NCBI GenBank assembly: GCA_015490895.1
Contig: WFWY01000139.1
Location: 1-55,318 of the forward strand
Length of the DNA stretch: 55,318 nucleotides
Origin: Thiotrichaceae bacterium
Lineage (GTDB): Bacteria > Pseudomonadota > Gammaproteobacteria > Thiotrichales > Thiotrichaceae
Direction: 5' to 3'
The notes below the pieces were generated by a model. The model was not told the origin of the DNA. It ran no database searches and saw only the letters and a list, made by a program, of their open reading frames with translations. Of this stretch, positions 1 through 8,920 are shown in pieces. Position numbers and translations under genes: made by a program. Within the stretch, counting starts at the first letter, position 1; the number at the start of each line of letters is the position of its first letter.

Positions 1-59
1 GTTTAAAGGGTGTATTGGATGCAGGGTGCACTTATACCGTTTTCGAATTTTGTATGCAA

Positions 60-126
60 GGAGTCTGTTGAAGTTAACCGTTTGGAGTGAAAAGATAAAG
101 ACTGGCTTCTAAATATGACAGACTCT
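60..126. repeat. GGAGTCTGT hairpin repeat, copy A
   Basis: The left arm GGAGTCTGT (60-68) is matched by ACAGACTC (118-125). Just inside the left arm is ACCGTTTGGAGTGAAAA, which matches ACCGTTTGAAGCGAAAA on the minus strand of the copy at 6462-6508. Matching ends plus a matching interior indicate one small dispersed element family. It lies in the 245-base gene-free left edge, ahead of the carboxypeptidase gene. I see no coding potential in it. Confidence 0.5.
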
Positions 127-245
127 GTGTGGAGAGTGAATAAATTTTCTTGAATCAGATATGGAAAGCGAGCATAATTTATACTAATGCTTATCATGTA
201 TTTATGCTATAAACTTGATAAGTTAAATTAGATTTATGGGGAAGT

Positions 246-1883
246 ATGATGATACTAAGGGCAGTACGGTTGAGTGCATGGTTAGTGATCCTGGTCATAG
301 GGGCTTCTGTGATGAGGGTGTCAGCAGAGGGACTATCCAAAGATGAATTTGACTGGTTGATGTCGGATACACTAATCCCCGTACATTCCGGGCACTCTGA
401 AATAGCCACCCAACAGGTTTCGCAACGCTCCACGTCCCAGGTTGTGAGCCGTCCTGCGCCGAAAGCTACAGTTTCATCATCCGGCACAGGACAGATGCTC
501 CGGCAATTACCCTGGGGAGTTAGAAAGGTTTTACAAAAGAGTAATGTCGATTCAGGCAGTATGGGAGTGTTTGTTCTGCGTATAGGTGATCGGCAGCCCA
601 TGCTGGTGTTTAATGAGAACAGTCCACATGTACCAGCCTCGGTGATGAAGCTGGTTACAACGTATGCCGCCCTGGGCACTTTGGGCGCTCATTACCGTTG
701 GCCCACCGAAGTCTATATGACAGGACAACTCAAAGGGGGCACACTCAATGGTAATCTGATTATCAAGGGCTATGGGGCTCCTGACTTTGATACGCAACAG
801 TTGCGGCAGATCTTGCGCCAGTTACGAAATAAAGGTGTACGCCATATACGTGGTCAAGTTGTTTTTGATAACAGCTATTTCAGACCTCCCAATATCAATC
901 CGGGAGCCTTCGATGGTAAGCGTTATGAAGCCTATAACGCGCAGCCGGATGCCTTGTTGTTTAACCAGAAAACCAGTGAGTTTATTGTACAAAATGTACA
1001 GGGCAGGGCGATGGTGTATACACCTGCACCGGCACACAATGTGCGTATCGTCAATCATATCCGTTCAGTGAAAGGGCGTTGTAGAGGTCGAGCTAGAAGT
1101 CCTCGTATGAATGTATCATCTGGCCCAGCCGGGCATGTGGTGACGTTTAGTGGACGGTTTTCGACACGTTGCGGCAAACGGCATTATAAGAAAGCGATTA
1201 CTGATTCCCCCAGTATGATATTTGCCAGTATGCAGCGTTACTGGAAACAGGATGTTGGTGGTGTGATGAAGGCACGTTTTGCACGTGGCACAACACCCGC
1301 ACAGGCGCGTCTCCTGTATCGTCACCAGTCGGCACCGCTGAGCCAGATCATTAAAGAAGTTAACAAGGAAAGCAACAACTTGATGGCACGTCAGCTGCTA
1401 TTGTCTATTGGTGCGCGTAAGCTGGGAGCACCCTCGACACCTCGAAAAGGTGAGCAGGCTATTAAACAATGGTTACGTTCACAGAAACTCAACTTTGCCG
1501 AGTTACGTATTGAAAATGGTTCTGGACTGAGTCGCTGGTCAAGTATTAGTGCAAGGCACGTCGGAGAGCTGTTACTCCATGCTTATCGAAGTCCGCACCG
1601 CCAGTATCTGATGGATTCTCTGGCGATAGCAGGCCGGGATGGTACGTTAAAAAAACGTTTCCGCAATACGCCGGTTGCTGGGAAAGGACGATTTAAAACA
1701 GGAAGTCTGAGGAATGCGAGAGCTATTGCGGGTTATGTTCGTGGTGTGGATGGCCGGGAGTATATCGTATCCATTTTGCATAATGGGACTGCAGCCAGGC
1801 AGCGAGGAAAGAAAGCTCATGATGCTTTAATAGAGTGGGCCTACTGGCGTGGTAATCCGCCACAAAAACTGGCTAAAAAATAA
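246..1883 (+). CDS. dacB: D-alanyl-D-alanine carboxypeptidase/endopeptidase, PBP4 type
   Basis: This periplasmic penicillin-binding protein trims or cleaves peptidoglycan peptide cross-links. The three active-site motifs of the class C low-molecular-mass PBPs are visible: SVMK at residues 132-135 (nucleophile Ser132), SNN near 376-378 and KTG at 484-486, followed by NARAIAGYVRG typical of the DacB C-terminus. A hydrophobic N-terminus (about residues 8-28, ending near VSAEG) looks like a signal peptide. At 545 aa it is somewhat longer than E. coli DacB; the extra length includes a Ser/Thr/Pro-rich linker at about residues 45-85. The start ATG at 246 follows a GGGGAAG ribosome binding site. It stands alone, convergent with the DUF1501 gene. 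Confidence 0.93.
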   Translation: MMILRAVRLSAWLVILVIGASVMRVSAEGLSKDEFDWLMSDTLIPVHSGHSEIATQQVSQRSTSQVVSRPAPKATVSSSGTGQMLRQLPWGVRKVLQKSNVDSGSMGVFVLRIGDRQPMLVFNENSPHVPASVMKLVTTYAALGTLGAHYRWPTEVYMTGQLKGGTLNGNLIIKGYGAPDFDTQQLRQILRQLRNKGVRHIRGQVVFDNSYFRPPNINPGAFDGKRYEAYNAQPDALLFNQKTSEFIVQNVQGRAMVYTPAPAHNVRIVNHIRSVKGRCRGRARSPRMNVSSGPAGHVVTFSGRFSTRCGKRHYKKAITDSPSMIFASMQRYWKQDVGGVMKARFARGTTPAQARLLYRHQSAPLSQIIKEVNKESNNLMARQLLLSIGARKLGAPSTPRKGEQAIKQWLRSQKLNFAELRIENGSGLSRWSSISARHVGELLLHAYRSPHRQYLMDSLAIAGRDGTLKKRFRNTPVAGKGRFKTGSLRNARAIAGYVRGVDGREYIVSILHNGTAARQRGKKAHDALIEWAYWRGNPPQKLAKK

Positions 1884-1903
1884 CACACAGGCTATTTTAA
1901 TTC

Positions 1904-3577
1904 TCAGCTTGAAAATAGATTATTCAGGTAGGCACTTTGTAAGTCGGCTCCGCTCTGAAAGTTTACCAGATTAGGAAAAATAAGCGGCATGAGTGCACTA
2001 TCGACACCAAACCAGTCGCAGATGCTGGCATTCACCTGATCTTGTGATGTGGTTGGTATGATTCTCCCTTTTGAACTGTAGTCATCATTCCCTCCCAGAG
2101 TAATATCGGGTAATGTGCCATGTAGCTGGCCACCATTCAGGTTGCCTGTCGTACGTGCGCCATCGCCTCCCAGGACGATATGGTGTGCACCCCAGGCATG
2201 ATCAGTACCATCACCATTATTACTTACAGTGCGCCCAAAATCTGACATGGTGAAAGTGGTTACTTTATTGGCATGGCCGAGTTCTTCCAGGGCTGTCTGG
2301 AATTTCCAGAGTGCAAGGCTGAGTTCTCTCAGTAACAGCGGATGTTTGCCGGCTTGTGCGGCATGGGTATCAAAACCATTGATGGACACAGTGAATATTT
2401 GACGGTTATAGCTGCCGGTTGAGAATGCATCACGAGCACCCAGATCAATCATTTTTGCCACCGATTCAAATTGCTTGATAAGACCTCCATTGATTTTAGT
2501 ATTGAAGCCCAGATCGCCAGCAGTCGGGATATCAAAGAGTGCTTCACCATAGGAGCCTGTCGCTGTGTAGCTTATTGGATTAGCATCCCAGGCGGTGGTT
2601 AACAGGTCAAAGGATGTGATTGATTTGTCAAGTTTGGATGCATACATCGACCGGAAAGGATCGGTTGTAGAAAATGTATTACGGCTGTCAAAAGTGACAT
2701 TGCCCGAAACAGATGTATTTTGTTTACCAGCAAGTGCCTTGAATAGTGCGCGGCGATCATCATTTGAGGCACTGGTATTAATTTTCATCTGTGAAAAACC
2801 AGGTGGGTTCCCAGGGCTTAATACCAGAGGTGTCGTTGTTTCACCTTCTAACAGCCGGTCATTGCCTGCATACGCGATATTGAGTCCAAGTGTGGAATTA
2901 TTATTAACACCTATCCAGTTATCTGCAATCCGTCCAGCCCAACCTGTCGTACTCAGGTTATTCCCCTGGCCGGTTTTTAATGCACGTTGTTGATGATTGT
3001 GTGCGAACAGGAAAAGTGGCAGGTTGGCCGTTTTGTTGAGGATTTCAGCGCGTGTAACCGGGGCTACCAGGTTGCCAACATTGGCAATTACCGAGGCCTT
3101 GTTGCGGGTAATGAGCTGGGCAAGCTCGGGCATAACGCCATTAATCCCAAGGTCGATACCCTTGCTGGATGACAGGTTATAAAGTCCTTTAAGGTAAGCG
3201 CTTTCCAGAGAACCGTTGACATAATAAGGGTTATTACTCCCCGTACCCAGGATTCCATTATCCAGATCAGTATTGGTGCTTGAAAGGGTGCCTAATCCCA
3301 GGTCTGTATTGGAAATAGCCAGGTTGCCACGAATACTGGCATAGTCAGTATATCCAGTATTAGCCGCTCCCCCGGTAGGGATAATCATATTGAATGTATC
3401 GTTGCCTCCGTGCATAAATAGGCACACAAGAGCCTTGTAGTCAGAGAATGCGGGACTCGCTGCAACGGCTTCGCGGATAAGTGCCAGCTGACCTAGTGTA
3501 CCAAGAGAACCGGCAACGCTGGCTCCAACTAGCGATTTAATAAAATCACGGCGTTTTTGTCCTGTAAATCTTGTCAT
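1904..3577 (-). CDS. DUF1501 family protein with Tat signal
   Basis: The N-terminus carries a twin-arginine export motif (R9-R10 in KRRDFIKS) followed by a hydrophobic Ala/Gly/Leu stretch, so the protein is probably exported folded. The sequence CLFMHGGNDTFNMIIPT and later TMSDFGRTVSNNGDGTDHAWG are hallmarks of DUF1501, a family related to the sulfatase/alkaline phosphatase fold; the Asp/His residues there could bind metal. Length (557 aa) is normal for the proteobacterial form. It starts 10 bases after the DUF1800 gene ends on the same strand, so the two are almost surely co-transcribed, and this pairing recurs in many bacteria. The substrate and role are unknown, and I infer nothing beyond an exported hydrolase-like protein. 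Confidence 0.9.
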   Translation of the reverse strand: MTRFTGQKRRDFIKSLVGASVAGSLGTLGQLALIREAVAASPAFSDYKALVCLFMHGGNDTFNMIIPTGGAANTGYTDYASIRGNLAISNTDLGLGTLSSTNTDLDNGILGTGSNNPYYVNGSLESAYLKGLYNLSSSKGIDLGINGVMPELAQLITRNKASVIANVGNLVAPVTRAEILNKTANLPLFLFAHNHQQRALKTGQGNNLSTTGWAGRIADNWIGVNNNSTLGLNIAYAGNDRLLEGETTTPLVLSPGNPPGFSQMKINTSASNDDRRALFKALAGKQNTSVSGNVTFDSRNTFSTTDPFRSMYASKLDKSITSFDLLTTAWDANPISYTATGSYGEALFDIPTAGDLGFNTKINGGLIKQFESVAKMIDLGARDAFSTGSYNRQIFTVSINGFDTHAAQAGKHPLLLRELSLALWKFQTALEELGHANKVTTFTMSDFGRTVSNNGDGTDHAWGAHHIVLGGDGARTTGNLNGGQLHGTLPDITLGGNDDYSSKGRIIPTTSQDQVNASICDWFGVDSALMPLIFPNLVNFQSGADLQSAYLNNLFSS

Positions 3578-3587
3578 TGCCTTACCC

Positions 3588-6431
3588 TTATTTTTGGATC
3601 ATATAACTGCTTGAGGTGACGATGAAGCGCACGGCTTCCCGAATGATATTGCGCGCTTCCTTGAAATCATTGGAGTGACGGATACCCGCCGCATCCGTCA
3701 GATAATGATGCAACCCACTTCGAAACTCAGGTGTCATGGTGTTACCTAATAGCAGCAAATCCAGATGAGTGATTAATGCATCAATGGCCTTTGACCTGAA
3801 ACGAACCCCGTCGGTGTCGGTCTTTTCCATATTGACAAAATCACCATTGGTATCGCCATCCAGTACCTGCTCGAAAAGCTCAAGCTGTGGTGTAAAGTCG
3901 ATAATGATCTGGTCGTTCCAGTAGCTTCTGGTGCTGGCGTATTCACTGAGTGTTTGGCCTCTTTCTACAGTAATACGATTTTTTTCGTAATTGAGTAATT
4001 GTGAATAGACACGGTTATTAAATTCCAGCAGTATTTGCTCGGTCTGGATTTGTACTTCCGGGCTAACCAGCTTGTTGCTGACAAAGTAGCTATCACTGGG
4101 GATAAAGTCCGGGCTATAGAAATTAAATACATGGTTGGCTCGTAAGGGTGCCTGTGCAAACTGTCTCTGGGGATTTTTATACCAATAAACGCCGGATACC
4201 GGAGTGGCGCGATCCTGTCCTGTCCAGCCATCAAGTGGCACGGCGTTAAAGGCGCGCAGTAATTGTGTCCACGCCAGTATTGGCTCCTTGGTTTTTCCAA
4301 AACCGGGCGTTGTTTTATAGCTATCTCCACGCGCTTCGGGGTCTTTGAGAATAGCCCTGACGGTTGATTTCAAATCACCGCGTATCCCCTGGCCATTGTT
4401 GTTAAAGACGCTGGCAACTCGAGCAATGTAGGCAGAAGAAGGATTGGATGTTACCAGTCGCATAATAAGATGTCGGCTGATAAAGGGTCCAAGGTTTGGG
4501 TGGTTGAACAAAATGTCCAGAGCAGCATCCATGCCACTTTGGTCTGTGCCAGAATTTAGCGCAAATGTTTGTCCGAGTATGGTAACCAGTCCATCTCCCC
4601 CCGCTGCCACTTCATCTTCATGCTCTGAGGGCGTGAACTCCATGGGCTGGGTGTAATCTCCTGTTCGGTTGCTACGCCTTCCATAGCGATTATTGGCAAC
4701 CAGGTCCCAGCCGGTCATTACTTTTGACATCTCTTCAATGTCTTCCTGACTATAGGTTGGGACGAGTGCAGTGCCCGTATCTGGGTAGCTCATCGGGTTG
4801 CCGTCTCTATTTGCTGATCCATCTACGTTGAGTTGATAGAGGCCGATAGTAAATAATTGCATTATTTCTCTTGCGAAGTTTTCATCTGGACGAGTGCCGG
4901 TCGCAGGGTTGGCTTTGCGGTTGCCCTGGTGAGATAGATAAATACCCATGGCTGGACTGCGTGCTACTTCACCCAATAGATCCCGGAAGTTCCCGAATGC
5001 GTGTTTAGCAAGTATGTCATAGTAGGCGGATAGTGCTTCTCCTCTTGAGTTGAGAGGAGATTCACCATTGGATACTACAAGAATCTGGCTTAAAGCGTAG
5101 GCAATACGTTGACGGAGTTGATCGCTACCGTGTGCCTGGTTGGTGGGGTGCAGGCCGATGGCGTTTTCCCACCAGGTTGCCATCTGGTATTCATCGACGC
5201 TTGAATCCGCGGTACTTTGATTAAAGATCGCAGTGCCGTACCAGTTTGTATTGGGCTCGGCTGCAATGGCAATTTGCAGGGTGCGTTCAAGGTGTGTCAG
5301 GTGTGTATCGGAACTGCTGTCATAGGCGGAAGGTTTAGCGAGCTCAGATTCTATCCAGGCATCGGTACCAATCCGCACAATACGCTTTATTTCATCCAGG
5401 GTGGCGCCATAGCTGGCCTGAGTCAGTACCCTGTGGGCGCTCTCTTCACTAGCTGCTCTGGTGCTATCTTTTGGGAACTGGTCAAGATTGTCAGCAACGT
5501 TGTCGTCATCGGTGTCGGCTTTTAGCGGGTCGGTACCCGCGTTTATCTCGTCGACGTCGCTGAGGGTGTCATTATCATCATCGGCATCACAGGCATTGCC
5601 CAAAGCGTCTGTATCGGTATTGGTTTGATCGACATTGGCGATGGTTGGACAGTTATCCACGCCGTCTTCAATGGTGTCTGCATCACCATCTCCTCCGAAG
5701 GAGCTACTGGGGACTTGCAGCATTGGTTTTTCGGTCGATGCGTTAGCCAATGTGGCAGCCCAGTAGCCATACCAGGGAGAGATTCTCTGGTTACCGGTTA
5801 CCGCTAGATAATCTGCTCCATTGTATGACCAGAAGGTGTCATGCAGCAGATTGTTGGCGGCAGATTCTTGCAATGTACAACCTTCAGGGTTAGTACACGA
5901 GCTTGCTACTATACGAAGCTTGCTGAGGGGGAATGATCCGGGAAAGGGAAAGCCTATCATTTGCCATTGCACAGCATTGGCATTCTCTGCCAGGCTATGT
6001 TCGACGCACCCGCCGGCATCGCTACAATAAGTACTGGGCGTTATTAAGGGAACAGGTTGGCTGTTATCAGGCATGTCCAGCAAAACGGTCACCCCGGTGA
6101 CTTGAGCTACCCAGTAACCCTCTTTCGGGTTTAGTGTGTCGGTGAGGTTAACTGAATCGTAGCTCTCTGTAGTGGTATTGTAACGATAAACGGCCCAGTG
6201 TACGCCCTGAGTACCGGGCAAATCATCCCCCAGAATGTCGGCCAGGGTGCTTTCACCGTCGGGAGCTTTACAGGGAAGCGTGATTTGTCGCCAGGTATTA
6301 TGGGGGAGTGTGTAAGAGGTTCCACAAATAGCTGGATCTGGAATGGCGAGAGCACTGCTGGAATAGAAAGAGCTAATGAGTACGACAAGAAAGCCAATAA
6401 TGGAGATCAGGTGAGTATGGATTTTCATCAT
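3588..6431 (-). CDS. DUF1800 family exported protein with calcium-type repeats
   Basis: A signal peptide is evident (about residues 8-29, ending SSALA). Residues 30-240 form a variable N-terminal region with paired WY-type motifs. Residues about 245-325 hold Asp-rich thrombospondin type 3-like repeats (DGDADTIEDGVDNCPT, NTDTDALGNACDADDD, DTDDDNVADNLDQFP) expected to bind calcium. From about residue 331 the DUF1800 core follows (AHRVLTQASYGAT, ENFAREIMQLFTIGL, ALSQILVVSN). At 947 aa it is nearly double the bare DUF1800 domain because of the N-terminal extension. It is the first gene of a two-gene unit with the DUF1501 gene. The function of the family is not established; export and surface or periplasmic location are inferred from the signal and repeats. 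Confidence 0.9.
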   Translation of the reverse strand: MMKIHTHLISIIGFLVVLISSFYSSSALAIPDPAICGTSYTLPHNTWRQITLPCKAPDGESTLADILGDDLPGTQGVHWAVYRYNTTTESYDSVNLTDTLNPKEGYWVAQVTGVTVLLDMPDNSQPVPLITPSTYCSDAGGCVEHSLAENANAVQWQMIGFPFPGSFPLSKLRIVASSCTNPEGCTLQESAANNLLHDTFWSYNGADYLAVTGNQRISPWYGYWAATLANASTEKPMLQVPSSSFGGDGDADTIEDGVDNCPTIANVDQTNTDTDALGNACDADDDNDTLSDVDEINAGTDPLKADTDDDNVADNLDQFPKDSTRAASEESAHRVLTQASYGATLDEIKRIVRIGTDAWIESELAKPSAYDSSSDTHLTHLERTLQIAIAAEPNTNWYGTAIFNQSTADSSVDEYQMATWWENAIGLHPTNQAHGSDQLRQRIAYALSQILVVSNGESPLNSRGEALSAYYDILAKHAFGNFRDLLGEVARSPAMGIYLSHQGNRKANPATGTRPDENFAREIMQLFTIGLYQLNVDGSANRDGNPMSYPDTGTALVPTYSQEDIEEMSKVMTGWDLVANNRYGRRSNRTGDYTQPMEFTPSEHEDEVAAGGDGLVTILGQTFALNSGTDQSGMDAALDILFNHPNLGPFISRHLIMRLVTSNPSSAYIARVASVFNNNGQGIRGDLKSTVRAILKDPEARGDSYKTTPGFGKTKEPILAWTQLLRAFNAVPLDGWTGQDRATPVSGVYWYKNPQRQFAQAPLRANHVFNFYSPDFIPSDSYFVSNKLVSPEVQIQTEQILLEFNNRVYSQLLNYEKNRITVERGQTLSEYASTRSYWNDQIIIDFTPQLELFEQVLDGDTNGDFVNMEKTDTDGVRFRSKAIDALITHLDLLLLGNTMTPEFRSGLHHYLTDAAGIRHSNDFKEARNIIREAVRFIVTSSSYMIQK

Positions 6432-6461
6432 CTGGGTGCCTTTTATGTTGTGATAGCCCTG

Positions 6462-6508
6462 GGAGTCTGTCGGATTTTCGCTTCAAACGGTCAAATCCGA
6501 CAGACTCC
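6462..6508. repeat. GGAGTCTGT hairpin repeat, copy B
   Basis: A perfect 16-base inverted repeat is present: GGAGTCTGTCGGATTT (6462-6477) and its reverse complement (6493-6508), with a 15-base loop. Read on the minus strand it matches the element at 60-126 through GGAGTCTGT, ACCGTTTG and GAAAA. It lies just upstream of the DUF1800 start codon, where the transcript leader would form a strong hairpin. No T-run follows on either strand, so a simple terminator is less likely than a repeat element. Confidence 0.6.
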
Positions 6509-6950
6509 TAACTACTGGTGCTTTATTCAAGATAAAGGAAGCTCCTGGCACCGTATCAAAGTGGTAGCCTGTTTGTATGTTGAAATACACCGTCAATGAA
6601 ATGGTGTATAAAACAAGTCAGCCGACCCTTTTTGGGTATGAGTGGGTCTCCTATGATACGGCCAATGCGCTGAATACAGCGTGAACCGACGAGCAGGTGT
6701 GTTTAGCCCTTGTCATGAATATTTGTACTCGAAGTGTAACGACTCGGCTACGCTCTATGCTCCCCAATAGTTGCGTCGCCTACAGGGATGTAGGTGAGGA
6801 GCGAGAGCAGGACGCGGCAGCTTTGAAAGTGCTTATTAATACTTACTTATAGACCGCGCACTTTCGTCTTAACAAGATAGAGGGAAACCTGAGTAGTTAG
6901 CTCGAAGTTAAATGTGCTTAAACTTTGCACATTGTCAATAAACCTAGTCT
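6509..6950. other. gene-free stretch
   Basis: I find no supportable gene here. A short palindrome CCTACAGGGATGTAGG lies at 6779-6794, inside a stretch (about 6740-6820) that reads like degraded intergenic repeat material (GGAGCGAGAGCAGGACGCGGCAGC). Promoters for the flanking divergent genes must lie in this stretch, but none can be called with confidence. Confidence 0.4.
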
Positions 6951-7172
6951 ATGAGTGATAGTTTTGTCAAGTTATATTCAGTTGTGCGGCAGGGATGTGT
7001 TGAGGCAGCCTTCTGTGAGGTATTATATAGAAGCAAGGGGTTTCAAATAAGCGTTGATGATATAGTTTATTTACTTATTCAAGGTTGTGATCAGTGGAAG
7101 ATGTTATGCAGCAAAGGGGACTCGTATTCCGGAAAACCTGGTTTGATGGTAAGTGTGGCTAGTGATGGATAG
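6951..7172 (+). CDS. possible small protein upstream of nucleotidyltransferase gene
   Basis: An open frame of 73 codons starts with ATG and overlaps the nucleotidyltransferase start region by a few bases in another frame. The predicted product has no signal peptide or recognisable motif and contains four cysteines. No convincing ribosome binding site precedes the ATG. Its position before a PF14907-type nucleotidyltransferase gene is where short PqqD-like companions are sometimes found, but I cannot recognise PqqD features in it. It may be chance. Confidence 0.25.
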   Translation: MSDSFVKLYSVVRQGCVEAAFCEVLYRSKGFQISVDDIVYLLIQGCDQWKMLCSKGDSYSGKPGLMVSVASDG

Positions 7173-8337
7173 ACACCTCACTAGCTTTCGGGAGCTCCAG
7201 TTGAGTAATGCATCTATCAGGGACACTCTTGCGTTATTGTTCGACGTGGTAAGTCCGGCACCTTTTCCGCAAGCGCCTCTGGCTGTTGACGTTATGGTAC
7301 CGCCTGACTGGGAGGCCTGTTTTACCACCGCGGTCAATCTGTTTGTTGCTCCCCTGTTTTATCGTCGTCTTGTTGAGCGTAAGCTGGATGCTCAGGTGCC
7401 AGCTGATGTTCTGGAGGCACTACAGGCGGTTTATTTGCTAAATCAACAACGCAATTTACAGTTAAAAGAAATTCTGGAAGCAAGCCTGGCTATTTTGAAT
7501 GAAGGTGGTGTAACACCTGTGCTGTTAAAAGGGTCTCATGCACTACCTGGGCTGTTACCGTATTCTGATTGCAGGATGATGGGTGATATAGACTTGTTGG
7601 TTTTTCCTGAGGAAATAGAGAAAAGCCGGGAACTGTTACTTGCCAGGGGCTATTATCATGAAAACAATGACCTTAAGCTGGCGTTACAGCCTGAAGAAGT
7701 ACATATTGAACCTTTATTCCATCCTTCAGGTTATGCTTATCTGGAATTACATCGCAGACCCAACTTCCAGTCACGCCATCCGGAATTGATTATGTGGTGT
7801 ATAGATAGGCAAAATCTACAGTTGCATACGACAAATACCGCTACATTTTATGCATTTCCTGACCAGTTTCTTTATCTCTATAATCAGGTTCATCATTACT
7901 ATGGACATATGAGACAAGCTTTTTATCCGGATATCCGGTATATTTTTGAGCAAGCACAGTTATTGCAGTCTGTTGGTAGTGCTGAGCTGGAAGCTGTATA
8001 TCAACTTGTTCAGAAAAAAGCTCCGGATTTCGCCCCTTATTTCGCTCTGCAAAATGCCTTGGTGCATGATTTGCTTCGTATTTCAATAGTACCAAAATAT
8101 CGTAGACTGGATAAGCCTGCCAGGAGGTTTTACCGTAATGCTATCCTGCTGCTACTTTCTGATAAAGCAGCAACCAGAAGGCAGCGAGTGAAAGTTTTGA
8201 CTAGCTTTATCCCTTATTTAGCCAGAAACATGGTGAAATATAGGTGGTGGAGGAGGCGGCTATTTAACTGGCAATGGTATAAAACCCGACCTGCTAAATT
8301 AAGGAGTCGACTTAAGCAGAATTCATTGCTTCCATAA
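7165..8337 (+). CDS. nucleotidyltransferase family protein (PF14907-like)
   Basis: The protein has the pattern of the 'uncharacterised nucleotidyltransferase' family: a conserved lysine in PVLLKGSHAL (about residues 115-124) and the GDIDLLV metal-binding motif (about residues 139-145), typical of the polymerase-beta nucleotidyltransferase fold. It is about 390 aa, normal for the family, and the C-terminal third is basic (RRFYRN, YRWWRRRLFNW). I chose ATG 7165 over the in-frame GTG at 7153 because it gives the more usual N-terminus; neither has a strong ribosome binding site. The substrate is unknown. Members are often found near polysaccharide loci and small PqqD/HprK-like genes; here the neighbours are small unrecognised proteins. 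Confidence 0.82.
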   Translation: MDRHLTSFRELQLSNASIRDTLALLFDVVSPAPFPQAPLAVDVMVPPDWEACFTTAVNLFVAPLFYRRLVERKLDAQVPADVLEALQAVYLLNQQRNLQLKEILEASLAILNEGGVTPVLLKGSHALPGLLPYSDCRMMGDIDLLVFPEEIEKSRELLLARGYYHENNDLKLALQPEEVHIEPLFHPSGYAYLELHRRPNFQSRHPELIMWCIDRQNLQLHTTNTATFYAFPDQFLYLYNQVHHYYGHMRQAFYPDIRYIFEQAQLLQSVGSAELEAVYQLVQKKAPDFAPYFALQNALVHDLLRISIVPKYRRLDKPARRFYRNAILLLLSDKAATRRQRVKVLTSFIPYLARNMVKYRWWRRRLFNWQWYKTRPAKLRSRLKQNSLLP

Positions 8338-8556
8338 CCTGTTATTGCATAATCAAGGTAGTAGAACAGGTTGTTTTCTCATTGGCGTTATTCTGCCGTA
8401 CCCCGGATGGTGAATTGTTGTTGATTTCAGTGGGTTTACAGTAGTTTGAGGAGGGGTCGCTTAAAGGTGGGGTGGTTATTATCAGGAAAATACGGGAGCC
8501 GCAGAAAGTATCAGCGATCAGCAAGATACAATGGATGCATCTTGCTGGTGATTGAA

Positions 8557-8718
8557 TCAGGGGGGAGGGGGAGGTGATAATGCTGATGCCTTTCTGGAAG
8601 TTAGCATGCTGAGTACGACGGGGGATATATAAATTGTACGTTTGCCCAGCTTTTTTAATGCATTTCTCTTTGATTCATCAATTAAACCAGTTGTTTTTTT
8701 AGGGGTTTCTTTTTTCAT
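8557..8718 (-). CDS. small Tat-like peptide with polyproline tail
   Basis: This 53-residue product starts MKKETPKK, then has a basic motif ESKRNALKKLGKRT, a short hydrophobic segment (IYISPVVLSML), a SRKASALS region and the tail PPPPP. This layout matches a class of short bacterial proteins in which a KR-x-LKKL motif precedes one hydrophobic helix and an Ala-x-Ala-like site. It resembles a Tat signal but has Lys-Arg rather than a twin arginine. I chose the internal ATG at 8718; the frame is open to 8895, but the extra 59 residues look unrelated. The gene is divergent from the Pro-rich protein gene at 8921. Function is unknown. Confidence 0.5.
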   Translation of the reverse strand: MKKETPKKTTGLIDESKRNALKKLGKRTIYISPVVLSMLTSRKASALSPPPPP

Positions 8719-8920
8719 GTGTAGATCCAGGCTGTCAAATAAACTAAATGAGTATTTTGTCAGATCCGAGTAGCACGCCAACTGTTTAAAAATGGTACTA
8801 GCAATACTCCGAACGGTCGTGCCTGCCAAGAAACGGGATGGATTATTTCTCAGCTTTGTGACATCCTGTAGGGTAGCATAAGATATAATAATCATCCAGA
8901 TTAATAATACAGGGTTTGCT

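Noticed and set aside
8342..8524. 60-codon minus-strand frame next to the small peptide
   Set aside because: No ribosome site, motif or signal; composition looks like chance.
8719..8895. 59-residue N-terminal extension of the polyproline-tailed peptide
   Set aside because: The extra part has no relation to the compact 53-residue layout and no supporting start signal; the internal ATG gives the more convincing protein.
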